A DNA stretch of 64,000 nucleotides from Erythrobasidium yunnanense (GCA_001600175.1 BCJC01000003.1:1550001-1614000), one strand, 5' to 3'; shown: positions 43,787 to 57,045, counted from the stretch's first letter. The notes: generated from the letters alone by a model not told the origin. Program-made: numbers and translations.

Positions 43787-45902
43787 ATGGATATGGACGC
43801 GCCGAGCTCACCCACGAATGCGCCCTTCTTCCTAGACAGCGAGGACGATATCAGCAACAACAGCGTCATCCTTGATCCTCCAAAGCCTGATGCTGAAACA
43901 GCCAAAGAACCCTCAAAAAGTCAGCCTTGACGGCTCGTCATTCTAGGCTGACGCGCTGATGATTTTGTCGGCAGTCAAGCTGCTCGAGCTTCCCGTAGAA
44001 GTGGTACGTGCTGATACTGGACAGGTCTTGCTGGCTACCTTGACGCGTTTGCCATAGCTCGCCAACATCGCTCTGCATATGTCCAAGCGCGAGCTCGTCA
44101 ACTTCGGCAGTCTATGCAAACAAGCTCGAAACATTGCGGTATATCTGTCTAGTATTCCTACTGAAACTCCGCTGATATGCATACCGACAGTCGCGATACC
44201 TCTTCGCATGCATTTCACTCGGCAAACTCGACAGCACCAAGATGCAGACTTGCTTCGAAACGCTCAATCAAGATCAGCTTTCATTGATTCGAAAATTCAA
44301 CGTCTCTTTCCAACTTCCTCTCCTTGCTACAGACAAAACAGAAGATCGTATTAGGACCAAATGGCTCAGCGTCCTGCTTGACCTCGTCGGTCGAAACCTC
44401 AAGAACCTTGATATACACATCGATCTTGGTCGGTCTACTCCGGGCACGAATGCTCTAACGCAGCCTGCGCTGGAGAGCTTGTCCATGCTCGCTAACGCTG
44501 CCGAGAGGTACAGTCTAGTCCTCGACTTCACCCGACTGAAAGACGGAGGACGCGACACCTCACGCTTCTGGACTATCTTTGCGCATCCAGCTCTCTCGTC
44601 CTTATCCTCAAAGGATGCTCAGAGTCTGAAGCTCGTAAACTTCGACAGTCATTTCGGTAAAGCAGGGCATGACGGATTCGAGGCAGGTGAAGGTGCCTAC
44701 GATTTCACCTCACCAACCGCTATCGAGAAGAATCTACTCGACAAACTGCGAGCCATGACCAATCTTACATCTCAAAAACTCACAGCTTGCACCTTTTCCA
44801 CTCATTTCTGTACGCCTTACCCATTCAAGCTGGTCAAGCTTGAGCTCGACTTCGAAGGTAGCAGAGCTTGCGTGCACAATGCAAACAAAAATCTAGCACT
44901 CTCGCTCATCCGTGGCAATCGAGAAACATTGCAGGAATTGATCATCAAGGGATGGTCATTCACTGAGGACGATACCAATGGCGGTATAGACATGCCTTCA
45001 CTCAGAGTGTTGAGCATCGATCTCCTCGACGCTGGCTGCTCAGACTTACCAACGAAGTTTTTACATTCCCCCACTTTATTAAGCCTGTCTTTGAAGAGGG
45101 CGTGTCTTCATAGCGAAGTCTACAATACACTTACAAATACTCTTACGAAATTCCCAAGCCTCAATCACCTGCAAATCGAGAACTGTAATCTATTCGAAGA
45201 GGATCGCGACGTTATAGAGCAGTTCTCTGGCCAGTGCGAGACTCAGGACATCATGTTGAGGCTTGTCTGGCCCAGAGGTTCAGGCAAACCTGACATAGTA
45301 TACCATTACGAGTCCGATGGGGAATTCTACCATTTGTCGCATTTAGAGAAATGCGTACAAAAGATCGCGTTCCGTCTAGTTCCCGGTGACCTGGACGACG
45401 ATCTTTCTTACGAGATGATATCCCTCCAGCACATACGCTTCTCTTTCACCTACGCTCCACTGGATATCACGAAGAAGGATGTCAGTGATCATGGCCTGCC
45501 TACCGACAATCTTGTTCCGTTCCTGAAGAGTATCGTTTCACCAAGACTTGAGGTACTCGAAGTCAATATTTCATCTCCCTTCATCGATTATATACAGACT
45601 TTGGCCAGATACATCGGCTCGGGCAGTTTCAGCGATAACTTTCCGATGTGTAAAGAGATAAGAGGCACTATTACTGGCGATACACACAACATATGGGAAG
45701 GAGATCCCAATTATCGCCAGTATAATCACCACAAGACTGCCTCACAGTGAGCAGACTGCCTTCTTTCCAGTCTCGATACCTCGGCTGATCTGGCTCTTTC
45801 CATCTGGACAGCTGGCTGAAGGAAGCATTCATCAAAGCTTGCAAGGAATATCACATCGATATTACTGGCTTGGTATGGACTAATGCAAGATTGGTCACCT
45901 AA
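43787..45902 (+). CDS. F-box-like protein, array copy 1
   Basis: The acidic leader MDMDAPSSPTNAPFFLDSED splices to IKLLELPVEV, then after a second intron LANIALHMSKRELVNFGSLC and KQARNIA: an F-box-like helix set. Another intron joins to SRYLFACISLGKLDSTKMQT. The body (about 44207-45748) has leucine-rich character with repeated L-x-L-x-x-C units (LTACTFSTHF, LKLVNFDSHFGK, LELDFEGSRACVHN) and a conserved C-terminal block SSPFIDYIQTLARYIGSGSF. The last exon is WLKEAFIKACKEYHIDITGL, ending TNARLVT. Nearest relative is copy 2. SCF adaptor function is inferred from the F-box-like start only. Confidence 0.72.
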
Positions 45903-46067
45903 AATCGGACAGGGCAATGAGGTCTGTGATGATTGAAGACGACGTTTAGATATAGACAGTGTAACGCTTCAGCTATCGACTGTCTATGCAATGCACGATG
46001 ACCATGCTAGCGAACGCCCTGACTCTTTGACCACCTCTCCAGCTTGCTTCCGCTCCGACAACCCCAG

Positions 46068-48125
46068 ATGGACGCTTCTGACACCAATATCGCGACAATG
46101 TCTGAAGAAGATGCAAAGACACCTCCGAGACGTCCGTATGCTCGCCCTATGGCGCTCAACACGCGCTGAGATCCAGCTTATTTGCCAGTCACGCTGCTCG
46201 AGCTGCCGACCGAGATAGTCAGTGTTGCTATAAGCGACAGCGTCTCGAATCATTCTGATACGCACCTGAAGCTTGCAAATATCGCTATCCATATGAACAA
46301 GCGCGAACTCGTCAAGTTCGGCAATCTATGCAAGCAAGCTCGAACCATCGCGGTACTTCTACCTTCATTAACCACTCTTGCATGATCTACTGACGTATAC
46401 ATGATACTGACAGTCCCGATACCTCTTCGCAAGCATTTCGCTCGGCAAGCTAGAAAGTACGAAAATGCAGAGATGCTTTGAGACACTCAATCAAGATCTC
46501 CTATCATCAACTCGAAAGATCAGTCTAACCGTTCAGCTGCCTTCCCCTACTACGGACAAAACAGAAGATCGTGTCAGGACAAAGTGGCTCGGCGTTCTGC
46601 TTGACCTCGTCGGACGACTCAAGAACCTTTCTGTGCACATCAACCTTGATCTTTATACTGGCAGGAATGTACTGGCGCAGCCTGCGCTGGAGAGCTTGTC
46701 CACCCTCGCTAAAGCTGCTGAGAACCACAGCCTAGTCATGGATTTTAGCGGATGCAAGGGTATCCGCGAGATCCCATACCCATGGCCTATCTTCGCCCAT
46801 CCAGCTCTCTCGTGCTCATCGTCGGAGAACCTCCAAAGCCTAAAGCTTGTCAATCTCGACAGTCACTTCGGTAAAACAGGGCAAGATCAGCTCGAAGGAG
46901 GTGCGGGTGCATACGATTTTGCGACACCGTCAGCCATCGAAAAGGATGTCCTTGGCAAGCTGCGAGGAATAACCAACCTTACATCTCTCAGTCTCAAAGC
47001 TTGCACCTTCTCAACACACTTCTACACATCTTACCCTTTCAAGCTGGTGAAGCTGGAGTTGGATTTTCAGGGCAGTAGGGCATGTGTACACAACGCAAAC
47101 AAGAATTTAGCCCTCTCACTCATCCGTGGCAATCGAGACACGTTGCAGGAATTGCTCATCAAAGGATGGTCATTCAGTCGAGACGATGTCAACAGCGGCA
47201 TAGATATGCTTTCGCTGAAAGTACTCAGCATCGATCTCGTCGATACTGGGTGTGCAGATCTGCCGACGAAACTCTTGCATACCCCCAATCTGACAACACT
47301 CTTTCTCAAGAGAGCGTGTCTGCATGAAAGGCCACATGGCGCCTTCACACACATTCTTGCAAATCTTCCAAAGCTGAAACTTCTCTGGCTCGAAAATTGT
47401 AATCTCTTCGAGGAGGATCGCAATGCTATCGAGCAGTTCTCTAGCCGTTGCAAGACCCAAGATATAGTCCTGAGGCTTGTCTGGCCGCGAGGATCAAACA
47501 AGTGTAACACATACGGCCACGCTGCCAACGGAACATCCCATTATCTGGCGTACCTGGAGGAAAACGTGCAAAAAATTGCATTCTGTTTGACTCCCGAGAA
47601 ATTGGACGAAGGTCTTTCTTACGAGATGGCAGCCCTTCAGCACATACGCTTGTCTTTCACCTACCCTCCGTCAGACACCATTAACAAGAACATCGATGAA
47701 CACGGCCTGGCCACTGACAATCTTGTTCCTTTCCTAAAGATCATTGATGCGCCAACACTTGAGACACTCGAAGTCGGCTTCTCATCTCCTTTCGTCGACT
47801 ACATCCGAACCTTGGCCCGGTACATAGGCTCAGGCGCTTTCAGCAGGAATTTCCCGGCGTGCAAGGCGATCACAGGGTTCATCACTGCAGACGCTCATAA
47901 CAAATGGGACAGAGGCGATCGTCAAGGCCGCTCCAAGACTCCCTCTAAGTGAGCAGACTGCCTTCTCTGGTCTTATCAGATCGCTGATCCCGCTCTTTGC
48001 GTCTGAACAGCTGGCTAAAGGAGACATTCGTTAAAGCTTGCAAAGAGTACAATATTGACATCAAAGGCCTAGTGTGGACCAACACAGGTATCTACGCATG
48101 GGGTGGCCAATTTGTAACTGATTGA
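46068..48125 (+). CDS. F-box-like protein, array copy 2
   Basis: Same exon plan as copy 1. The leader MDASDTNIATMSEEDAKTPP is followed by a donor GTCCGT and then LTLLELPTEI; the next exon reads ANIAIHMNKRELVKFGNLCK. The body is very close to copy 1 (FKLVKLELDFQGSRACVHNA, LALSLIRGNRDTLQELLIKG), indicating recent duplication. Conserved C-block: SSPFVDYIRTLARYIGSGAF. The last exon reads WLKETFVKACKEYNIDIKGL but ends differently from copy 1 (VWTNTGIYAWGGQFVTD, stop at 48123-48125), so the tail is slightly extended. Gap to copy 1 is 165 bp. Confidence 0.7.
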
Positions 48126-48259
48126 GGGCAACATCTAGGTATGAAATAGAATGCCGTATCAGCTTCAGACTATGTATGCAATGCCCAATGAACATGCTAG
48201 CCAATATAATCGCCTTGACCAGCTCTCCAGCTTGCTTCCGTCTCGATACATTCACAAGA

Positions 48260-50279
48260 ATGGCTACGCTGGACAACAACGATGCGAACGTATCTGAAGA
48301 AGATGCACAGACATCTCCAAGACGTCCGTTTCCTCTATCTGTTTGCGCTCTCCGTGCGCTGAAATCCAGCTCGTTCACCAGTCACATTGCTCGAGCTGCC
48401 GACCGAGATTGTCAGTCTTGCTAGTCGCAACTTCCTATGATGCTTCTGACGCACCTGTGCAGCTCGCTAACATCGCAAATCACATGGGCAAGCGCGAACT
48501 GGTCTCTTTCGGGAGCCTTTGCAAGCACGCGCGAAGCGCTGCGGTATATCTGTTTCGTCTATGCCCAGTGTATGCCATTCAGTGACACATCTCTTGCTTC
48601 AATGAACAGTCTCGATGCCTATTTGCGCGCATTTCTTTGGATGCACTGGAAAGTTCGCGGCTGCAAGCATGCTTCGAAAACCTAGGCCAAGACGCGCTGG
48701 CCTTAATTCGAGGAATAGATACCACTATCGAGCTGCCTCTTGAAGAGTCAGATAGAAGAGAGGAGCGCATCAGAATGAAATGGCTCACGGTTCTTCTCGG
48801 TCTCATGGGTCCAAATCTCAGGAACTTAGACATCCATGTCAATCTTGCGCCGTCCGATCCGGGAATGGACGCAACAAACCAATTCGCGCTCGAAAGCCTC
48901 TCCTTATTGGCCAATGCTGCTGAAACCAGTAGTCTGACCCTCGATTTTTCAGAATGGGACGAACTGGACCGTACATCGGCTCGCTTCTGGCCTGCTCTCC
49001 AGCATCCTGCTCTATCTACCCTGAATATATCAAAAGTATGTAGCCTGCGAATAATAAAGTTCGACAGCCATTTTGGCAAGGGAACCGGCGAAGACCCCGA
49101 TGGCGCTCTCGATTTCACCTTACCGAGTAGCCTCGAATCAAGCGTGATTGTCAAATTACAGGAGATGACTCGTATTACCGCTCTATATCTCCAGGGATGT
49201 ACGCTCTCCACTCACTTTATGGTCATATATCCGTTCAATCTGGTAATCCTTGAAATGAATCTCGAAGGTAGCAGCACATGTGGACACAGTATCAATCACG
49301 ATCTAGCCTTGGCACTCATACGTTCCAATTCGACGACTTTGCAGGAATTGACATTAGAGCGCTGGTGCCTCGACGAGGAGGAATTTGGAGACACAGTAGA
49401 CATGGCTAGCTTAGTGTCTCTCTCAATCGATAAATCGGGCTGTGCCTGCCATGGGCTACCCCTGACAGCCTTTCGACTGCCTAAAGTGTCAAAATTATGC
49501 CTCAAGGGAATTCGAGATGAAGTCCACAATTATGGCACCTCGAGCAATGCTCTCGCAGATCTCCACTCCATCAAATACTTCCTGATCGAGGGCTGCTATC
49601 TGAACGAAGAAGTTCCGGACAGACTCGATGAATTTTTAACCAGATGTGCGGAGCGCAATGTGGTAGTCAGATTCGTCTGGCCAGGCTATTCTCGAGAGGG
49701 TGACACTCGCTACGAAGTCTGGGACTACTTTCAGGGAGAAGAAAGTATGCAAGGCTACGTACAAAAGCTTTCTATACAATTATCGCTGCCCGGGCCCCTA
49801 GAAGACGTTTCAGAGATGCCGCTATACGAGATGGGAAGCCTTGAACACCTCCGACTATCGTTCTCGGTCACTTCCGCAGGCATTGCGGACCCGGATGCCT
49901 GTCAATACGAACTACCCTCGCATTACCTGCTCCCCTTTTTCGACCATCTCCGAGCCCCAAACCTCGAAATAATTCACGTCAACTTTCTTTCACCTTTCGT
50001 CGAGTATCTTCAGGGATTCGCAAGATTTATCGCTTCAGGCAATTTCTCGAAGCAATACCCAGCGTCCGATACGCAGACTCGCTGGAGCATAAATAATTAT
50101 CCCCAACCCCGAACAGTAGCAGTGTGAGGCTCTCGCACTATCATCAGCTTAGTAATTTTAGCTAATATGCGGTTATCTGGACAAGCTGGCTCAAGGATAT
50201 GTTTGTCAAGGCCTGCGAGGACCAGAAGATAGCTATTACGGGTCTTATGTGGTCAAATGCCGAGCTCATTCCTGCGTGA
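48260..50279 (+). CDS. F-box-like protein, array copy 3
   Basis: Leader MATLDNNDANVSEEDAQTSP with the GTCCGT donor also used by copy 2, then LTLLELPTEI, ANIANHMGKRELVSFGSLCK and, after an intron, SRCLFARISLDALESSRLQA. The body shows VNLAPSDPGMD, LYLQGCTLSTHF and LVILEMNLEGSSTCGHSINH. The C-block is shortened: after YPASDTQTRWSINN the usual ITAD...W segment is reduced. The last exon is intact (WLKDMFVKACEDQKIAITGL, ending NAELIPA). It is more diverged than copies 1 and 2. Confidence 0.7.
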
Positions 50280-50452
50280 GGTGCGCTTGGTACATTCGTA
50301 GGCCGGAGCGAAGTCCTGTTTTGTCTGCTTTCGCGGCTGTCGCTCGCCAAGCATTGCTTTCTCATGCAACCGTGTAGATATGCTAAGTGCTCAAGAAATG
50401 CTGCTATTATGTCATTCTTCAGCCTTGCTTCTCGCCCACTTCGATAGCCAAG

Positions 50453-52527
50453 ATGGAGACATCCAATGATCCCGACAGTCTATCCGCGATGGAGAGCACC
50501 CCTGAACTGCCGAATTGTTCGTCTAAGCCCTTAATCGCGCAATTCGCGCGCTCACCTTCTTGTCTGCTGGCAGTCACGCTGCTCCAGCTCCCAACCGACA
50601 TTGTGCGCTCGCACACAGAGTCCGTCTGCGCTGGTCTGACACGTAGAGACAGCTGGCAAACATTGCGGCTCATCTGGATAAGCAAGATCTCGTGGCCTTC
50701 GCAAGCATTTGCAAGCGAGCCCGTCGTATTGCTGTCGGTCGCAGTATCTTGGCTCACTCGACTCAGCTAATCTCGCTTCACCAGTCCAAATACCTCTTTG
50801 CAACACTCTCGCTCGGCAGCCTCGAAAGTGTCAGGTTGCAATCGATCTTCGAGATTCTGCCTGAAGATCACCTCGCGAAGGTCCGACAATACAGTCTCTC
50901 CCTTCAACTTCCTCTGTCAGATGCAGACATCGAATATGAAGAAGAGCGAATCAGGACGAAATGGCTTCGCGTCTTCCTCGATTGCGCCGGTATTCCTCGA
51001 TTGCGCCGGTAGCAATTTCAAGCACCTTCGCATTCATGCACATCTCACACCTTCGAGCTCTGCTATCAAAACGTCGTCCGAATCGCTGTTGGGCAGCGTG
51101 TCGTTGCTCTCACAAGCGGTCGCCGATATCCATCTAACTCTGGACTTCGCACAATGGAAGCTTGACCCAAAAATATCGTCCAAATGCTGGCCAGTCTTCG
51201 CACAGCCCTCCATCGACTCACTTCCAACGGCAAAATGCAAGACTTTACGCCTACTGCAGTATGCCAGCCAGTTCGGCCAATACTGCTGTGGGTCTTCACC
51301 CCTTCTTGACACCGGAACGGTCTTGGAAATCCGTCGTATGCTCGTGATGGTCGAAACAAACCTGGTTACAGCCTTGTGCGCTATGGGTGCCCTCAAGACA
51401 TTGTACTTGGAAGGATGTACATTCTCTTCCAATTTCATCGTTTCTTATGCCTTCAAGTTGAGCAAGCTTCACATAGACTTCACCGGCAATCGAGACTGCC
51501 AGCACACCTCTAACAATGCAGTCGCTACACTGCTTATACGCGCAAGTCGAAAAACTCTCCAGGAACTGCTCTTAAAAGGCGGTGCTCTGCCGCCAGCAGA
51601 TGCAGCAATCATTGAGATGCCCCTCCTCAAGTCTCTTCTACTGGAGATTGTCCAAGACACCGAGTCGCCATTGGCGGTCTTTCGGCTTCCATTCCTGTCA
51701 AGCCTCTCAATTGACAGGAAGTATACTTGCAAGCGAGTTGCTCTAGAACTTCCGCGTGCGGTGGCAGCTTTGCTCGCAATCAAATGGATAACACTCGAAG
51801 GCATCGGGTTGGGCGACCTTTGCAAGAACGAGTCCGAGCTTGACGATTTGGCGGACTTATGCTCAATTCGCGACATCACCTTCAGAATTCTCTGGCCAGT
51901 ATCAGAGGGTGTGTGTACGTACGTATCGTTGCGATGCTCGCGATTGCCACCCTGGATGGACCGCGTTGGAGAGCTACGTACAGAAAACATCGTTCATTAT
52001 TTCCATGCCATGCCGGGACCTCACAAAAGTGAAGCCGCAGTCCTACACAATGAATATACTGGAGCACCTGCGGCTGTCTCTTCTGGTCTTAAAACCCGAT
52101 TATGAGCGCACTTCTGTTAGAAAGTATGGACTAGCATCTGGACTGGCATCCGACTATTTGCTTCCTTTTCTGGATGGTCTGACAGCTCCTCTCCTCACAA
52201 CTCTCAAGATCGACTTCTCTTCGCCCTTCATCGACTATCTCCAAGGTTTTGCCAGAATAATCGCATCGGGCGAGTTCTCCAACAAATTTCCGCTCTGCAG
52301 GACTATTCGAGGATCGATCACTGCTGACGTGCAGACCAGTTGGAAGGCGAGCTCTGATGAAGGTCCAAAGACAATTTCGTTGTAAGTCTTGCGTTTGCAA
52401 AGCAAGAGTCCAGCTAAGAACGGTCAATGCCTTCTGCAGGTGGCTTAAGGAGATGTTTAATGAGGGATGTAAAAAGTATGCCATCGACATTACGGGTCTT
52501 GCATGGAAGAATGCAAGCCTGCTATGA
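50453..52527 (+). pseudogene. F-box-like copy 4, disrupted by a 19-bp tandem duplication
   Basis: Starts METSNDPDSLSAMESTPELP, with VTLLQLPTDI and LANIAAHLDKQDLVAFASIC as the F-box region and KYLFATLSLGSLESVRLQSI after the next intron. At 50974-51011 a 19-bp unit (TTCCTCGATTGCGCCGGTA) occurs twice in direct succession, which throws the frame after LRVFLDCAG; the expected SNFKHLRIHAHLTPSS continues in another frame. A second discontinuity near 51905-51965 separates RILWPVSEG from SYVQKTSFIISMPCRDLTKV; this could be an extra intron. C-block (SSPFIDYLQGFARIIASGEF) and last exon (WLKEMFNEGCKKYAIDITGL) are preserved. Probably a recent pseudogene. Confidence 0.7.
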
Positions 52528-52690
52528 CACCGACATACCAGCCATCGGCTATTATCTTTACCGATTCATTCTCTTTCCTTCTATGTCGTAGGCGTATATG
52601 TATGAAGCATAGTACGCTCAAATGAATCTTCACGAAACGCCAGAACAAATTGCTTCATGCCTCTTTGCTTCCGCCCCGACATCTACCTCA

Positions 52691-54755
52691 ATGGTCATCT
52701 TCACCGGGAAGCGACGCGCCTTCGTCATTGAGGATACTCCATCGCCGCCTCCGAGAAGTCAGATCTCTTAGTCCTCACTCGAGGATTTCGCTGAGATGTC
52801 AAATGCTGCCAGTCGCGCTTCTCGACCTACCTGCCGAGATTGTGAGGCATTGATAGTGATACGAGCTGATTGGATAACCACATCTGACACCTCTGGCAGC
52901 TTGCAAATATCGCTATTCACCTAGACACGCCGGATCTGAAAGCGTTTGGGAACCTTTGCAGACATGCCCGTCAAATCGCTGTGAGCGTGTCTCAGGTAGA
53001 GTTAGACGTTGCTTATATCTTCAAATTAGTCACGATATCTCTTCGCATCCATCTCACTCTGGGATCTCGAAATCAAACGAATGCAATCCTGCTTCGAGAC
53101 TCTGACGACGGATCAGCTGAAGATCATCAGGCAGCTCAAAGTAGGCCTCGATCTGCTACATTCTCATCCATTGGAACGACAGGAAGCACTTCGTCAGATG
53201 AAATGGATTGGCGTCCTCATTCACTTTATTGGTTCCCATCTTCAAGATCTCCACCTCAATGTTTCCCATGACGTGTGCGAAACGGAAGCTGGATTCTTCA
53301 ATCCCGAAACAGACGCCTTGATTCTCCTTGGCTCTGTCGTCAAAAATTTCAGATTGCAGATAAAATGCGATGGCGCAGACGATGAAGTCCCATCCGAGGT
53401 GGTCTCTAAACCAGTCTCGCCCATCCCGTACTTTCTTCTATACCTCTCCATCAAGTATCTGCTCTGAAGTTGGAGACATTCGATAGTCATTTCGGCAAGG
53501 AGACAGTTGGCCAGCTAGGATTGTGGGAGGATCAAGACGACTATGACAATCACCTTGACTTTACTATCCCGTCAAGACACGAGACAGATCTTATCGCGGC
53601 ATTGGAGGGAATGACTGCCTTAACTAGCCTGCATCTCTCTTACTGCCTTTTTTCGGTTCACTTCGCTCGAGATTACCCAACCAAGCTGGTTGACCTCAAG
53701 TTGGAATTCGATAAAGGCCAGCGTTGCGCTCACGATCGTACAGCCGCAATCGCCATCTCGCTGATTCGAGCCAATCATGCATCTTTGCAAACGTTGCTAC
53801 TCAAGGGAATATCCATCAGCTTCGAAACCGCCGATATAATCGACATACCGCATCTGCAGGAACTATCGCTGGAAGAGGTCGAGGATTCTCACAAGGCTTT
53901 GGAAGTCTTTAGGGTCCCGAGATTGAAGACACTTTCCTACACAAACACGTCTTGCCAGCCGCACTCTTTGACCGCTACTCCGGAGAAGTACAACCGCATA
54001 CCGAATATCACACGCATCAGGATCGAGCGATCTATTGACTTCTCGGATTTGCAAGAGCACGAGTGTGCAGACCTCCTTGCAGCATGCGCAGCACAAGACA
54101 TAAGACTGGAGCTGCACGACCCGGCTTCTGAAGGGTATAAATTCGGTCTATGGGAGAAGGAGGCATATCTCGCTGCGCTGGCAAGGTACATCTACGCCGT
54201 AGACATAGAGATTTCCGTACCGCCGGAGGACTTTACAGCCGTCGCTCACTATACCATGCCAAATCTACAGGAGCTCCGTCTATACTTTCCTCACACCACT
54301 CGCACTACATCAAGCCTGACTGCCACAGAGTACGCCTTGGCTTCCGAATATCTGGTTCCCTTTCTAAAGAAGCTCGAGGCCCCGAGCCTCAAAGTCTTGT
54401 CAATCAATTCCTTCACTCCTTTCGTCGATTATCTGCAAGGCTTTGCTAGGTTCACGGGATCGAGGGACTTTTCTCTCAGATTCCCTGTATGCAAACGTAT
54501 CTGTGGGAAAATAACGGCAGACACCGAAACTCCCTGGGAATTACCTCGCAGCTCGAAGAACGAGTCGTCCAAAAAGTCAGACACAGTCAAAAAGCCTTTA
54601 TCGGTGTAAGTCACTTTCTTCTGGTTACTGAGCCGTCTACTGACCTACCGACGCTACTGGAAAGCTGGATCAAGGACAGATTCATAGCAGCTTGCAAGGC
54701 CAATGATGTCGAGACTGGTGCCTTACAATGGTCTCATGCATCATTAGTAGCCTGA
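52691..54755 (+). pseudogene. F-box-like copy 5, single-base deletion in the body
   Basis: Leader MVIFTGKRRAFVIEDTPSPP, then IALLDLPAEI and ANIAIHLDTPDLKAFGNLCR. The body starts SRYLFASISLWDLEIKRMQS and reads to KPV; at about 53415-53418 one T appears missing (GTCTCGCCCATC instead of GTCTTCGCCCAT), and the expected FAHPVLSSIPLHQVSALKLE lies in the next frame, running without break from METFDSHFGKETVGQLGLWE to the C-block SFTPFVDYLQGFARFTGSRD and the last exon WIKDRFIAACKANDVETGAL. A sequencing or assembly slip is possible. The copy resembles copy 6. Confidence 0.65.
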
Positions 54756-54946
54756 TGTAAAAGGTAGACTGCCTGCCCGCTGTGATACGACGACGAAAGT
54801 CGGGCTTTCACTTGTAGCGAAGCATGCTCATTGTTTCGAGGTAGAGATACGTGTATGACAAAAACCATCCTGCATGAGAACGGTACAAATGCTAGGGAAG
54901 ATTGAGGCGTCTGGTCCTCTTGCTTCCACACCGAAACTTGCACAGA

Positions 54947-57045
54947 ATGGAAGCGGAATCGTCGGCCTCTTCGACATCCGAGTCTGCGTCTCCTGTTGTC
55001 TGGGACGATACTTCCAACGTACAAACCATCACCAATGTCCCGAAACGTTCGTCCCCACTCGACTATCGCATAATGTATGCGCTGAGGTCTGCCTGTTTAC
55101 AGTCACATTGCTCGAGCTGCCGCCAGAAATAGTAAGAGGAGGCTAGGTGACACCATTCCATGCTGATGCATCTTAGTAGCTGGCAAACATTGCGATACAT
55201 CTGGACAAGCAAGAATTGAAGACCTTTAGCCGGCTGTCCAAGCAGGCCCGACGCATTGCCGTCAGATATACAAATTCGTGGTTCATACGCCTGCTGACTA
55301 CTCTATCCATTTAGTCACGTTACCTCTTCGCTTCGATCTCCCTCGGCGCGCTGGAGAGCAGCAAGTTGCAGAAATGCTTCGAGAGCTTGAATTATGATCA
55401 GCTAGCTATGATACGACAGTTCAAGGTGTCTGTCCAGCTGCCCGCAAGGTCTACGTCTACAGACCCACAGGAAGACAATGTGCGCATCAAGTGGCTCGAC
55501 GTCCTCCTCAATCTCCTTGGACGGAACCTGCGAAGCTTGGATATCGGCATAGCTTTGCAACTCTCTGCCGTACCCCAAAGCGCACAGGCTGAGCTTATCA
55601 GCTTGTCTAGGCTCTTGAAAGCCTCGCAATCCTACAATTTGACTCTCGATTGTACAAGCTGGAGGAGCATAGGTGGAAGCATCGGCTCGAATTTCTGGCC
55701 AATATTCCAACATCCAATCGTTGCCTCTATACCTCTGTCACAGATCGAATCCTTCAAGCTTATCAAATACAACAGCCATTTTGGAAAGACAGTACCCGGC
55801 GCAGGAATGAATTTGAGCCAATTAGACGCAGCCATCGAAGATACTCCGCCTTCCAGTATCGAGAAAGATCTATGTACAGCTCTTGCGGCTATGACCAACC
55901 TAAAGAGGCTGCATATTGCGACCTGCATACTTTCCGCCTCTTTCGCCAAGAGTCACCCTTCTAACCTGGTCGTACTCAGGCTGGACTTTTCCGAAGCTCG
56001 AACATATCACCACAAACACAACTCAGATCTCACCATCATCCTCCTACAAGCCAATCGTCACACTCTGCAGGAGCTGCTTTTTAAAGGGGGCGATTTGCAA
56101 TTTGACGAGGTGCAGCAGATCGAGTTGGTCTCACTGAAGTTGCTGCATTTCGAGAGTACGAAGTACTGCAGCGCGGCCGTGAACGTGCTTAGCCTGCCAA
56201 GGTTGGCCAGTCTGGCCTTCAGAAACGCGGAGTTTCGGCCGCAATCTCTCGGCAGTGGTTCAAGCAACACTTGCCGATTCTCTTCCCTACAACACATCCT
56301 CATAGAACGATCCGTGGACTTTTCAAAGATAAAGTGGGAGGAGCTTGAGGTCTTTTTACTCGCTTGTCGTGCACACGGTGTCAAAGTCAGGCTGGACTAC
56401 CCTGAGGTAGGCAATTACAAATTCGATTTGTGGGACCAAGACAACAATCTCGGTCGGACAGCAGACTATCTGCACAAAGCTACAATCAAGATCTCTTGTC
56501 CGTCCGATCAAGAAGTACAAGTAGCACATCGTCTCGTGCCGCAACTAGTGAAGCTCCGTCTGTATTTTGCGTCGTCCACGCTAAAGACTACAGCTCTGAA
56601 AGCCGACAGCTATCTTTTGGATTCCGATTTTCTCCTGCCCTTCTTTAACAAGCTAGAATCGCCACTCTTAGAAGTGCTCATCATAACTTTCACCACACCC
56701 TTTATCGACTATCTGCAAAGCTTCGCCAGATACATCGGTTCGAAAGCGTTCTCGAAGAGATTCCCACGCTGCAAGGAGATCCAGGGTTGCATTACAGCTG
56801 ATACCGACAGTCCCTGGGAGCTGCCTGCCCAGAGCAAAGGCGCTCTAACACAGGCCACGTCCAAAGCAGTTTCAGTGTAAGTGGACTTGCGCTTCACGCC
56901 AAGTCCGGGCACCCTAACTGACACAGCTGAACTCATCAGCTGGATTAAAGAAGCTTTCACCAAGGCATGTCTAGCCAATGGTATCAACATCAAGAGTCTG
57001 AAGTGGACGAATGCAAAATTAGTGCAATGGAGTGAAGTGCGATGA
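54947..57045 (+). CDS. F-box-like protein, array copy 6
   Basis: Ser/Thr-rich leader MEAESSASSTSESASPVVWD, then VTLLELPPEI and LANIAIHLDKQELKTFSRLS, KQARRIA and, after an intron, SRYLFASISLGALESSKLQK. The long exon (about 55318-56878) is open: LKLIKYNSHFGKTVPGAGMN-type SHFGK motif, LVVLRLDFSEARTYHHKHNS, and the C-block TTPFIDYLQSFARYIGSKAF with GCITADTDSPWELPAQSKG. The last exon is WIKEAFTKACLANGINIKSL, ending TNAKLVQWSEVR. The donor at the end of exon 1 was not uniquely placed. Confidence 0.7.

Noticed and set aside
50974-51011. A 19-23 bp micro-intron explaining the F-box copy 4 break
   Set aside because: Shorter than any intron elsewhere in the window, lacks normal signals, and the exact duplication explains it better.
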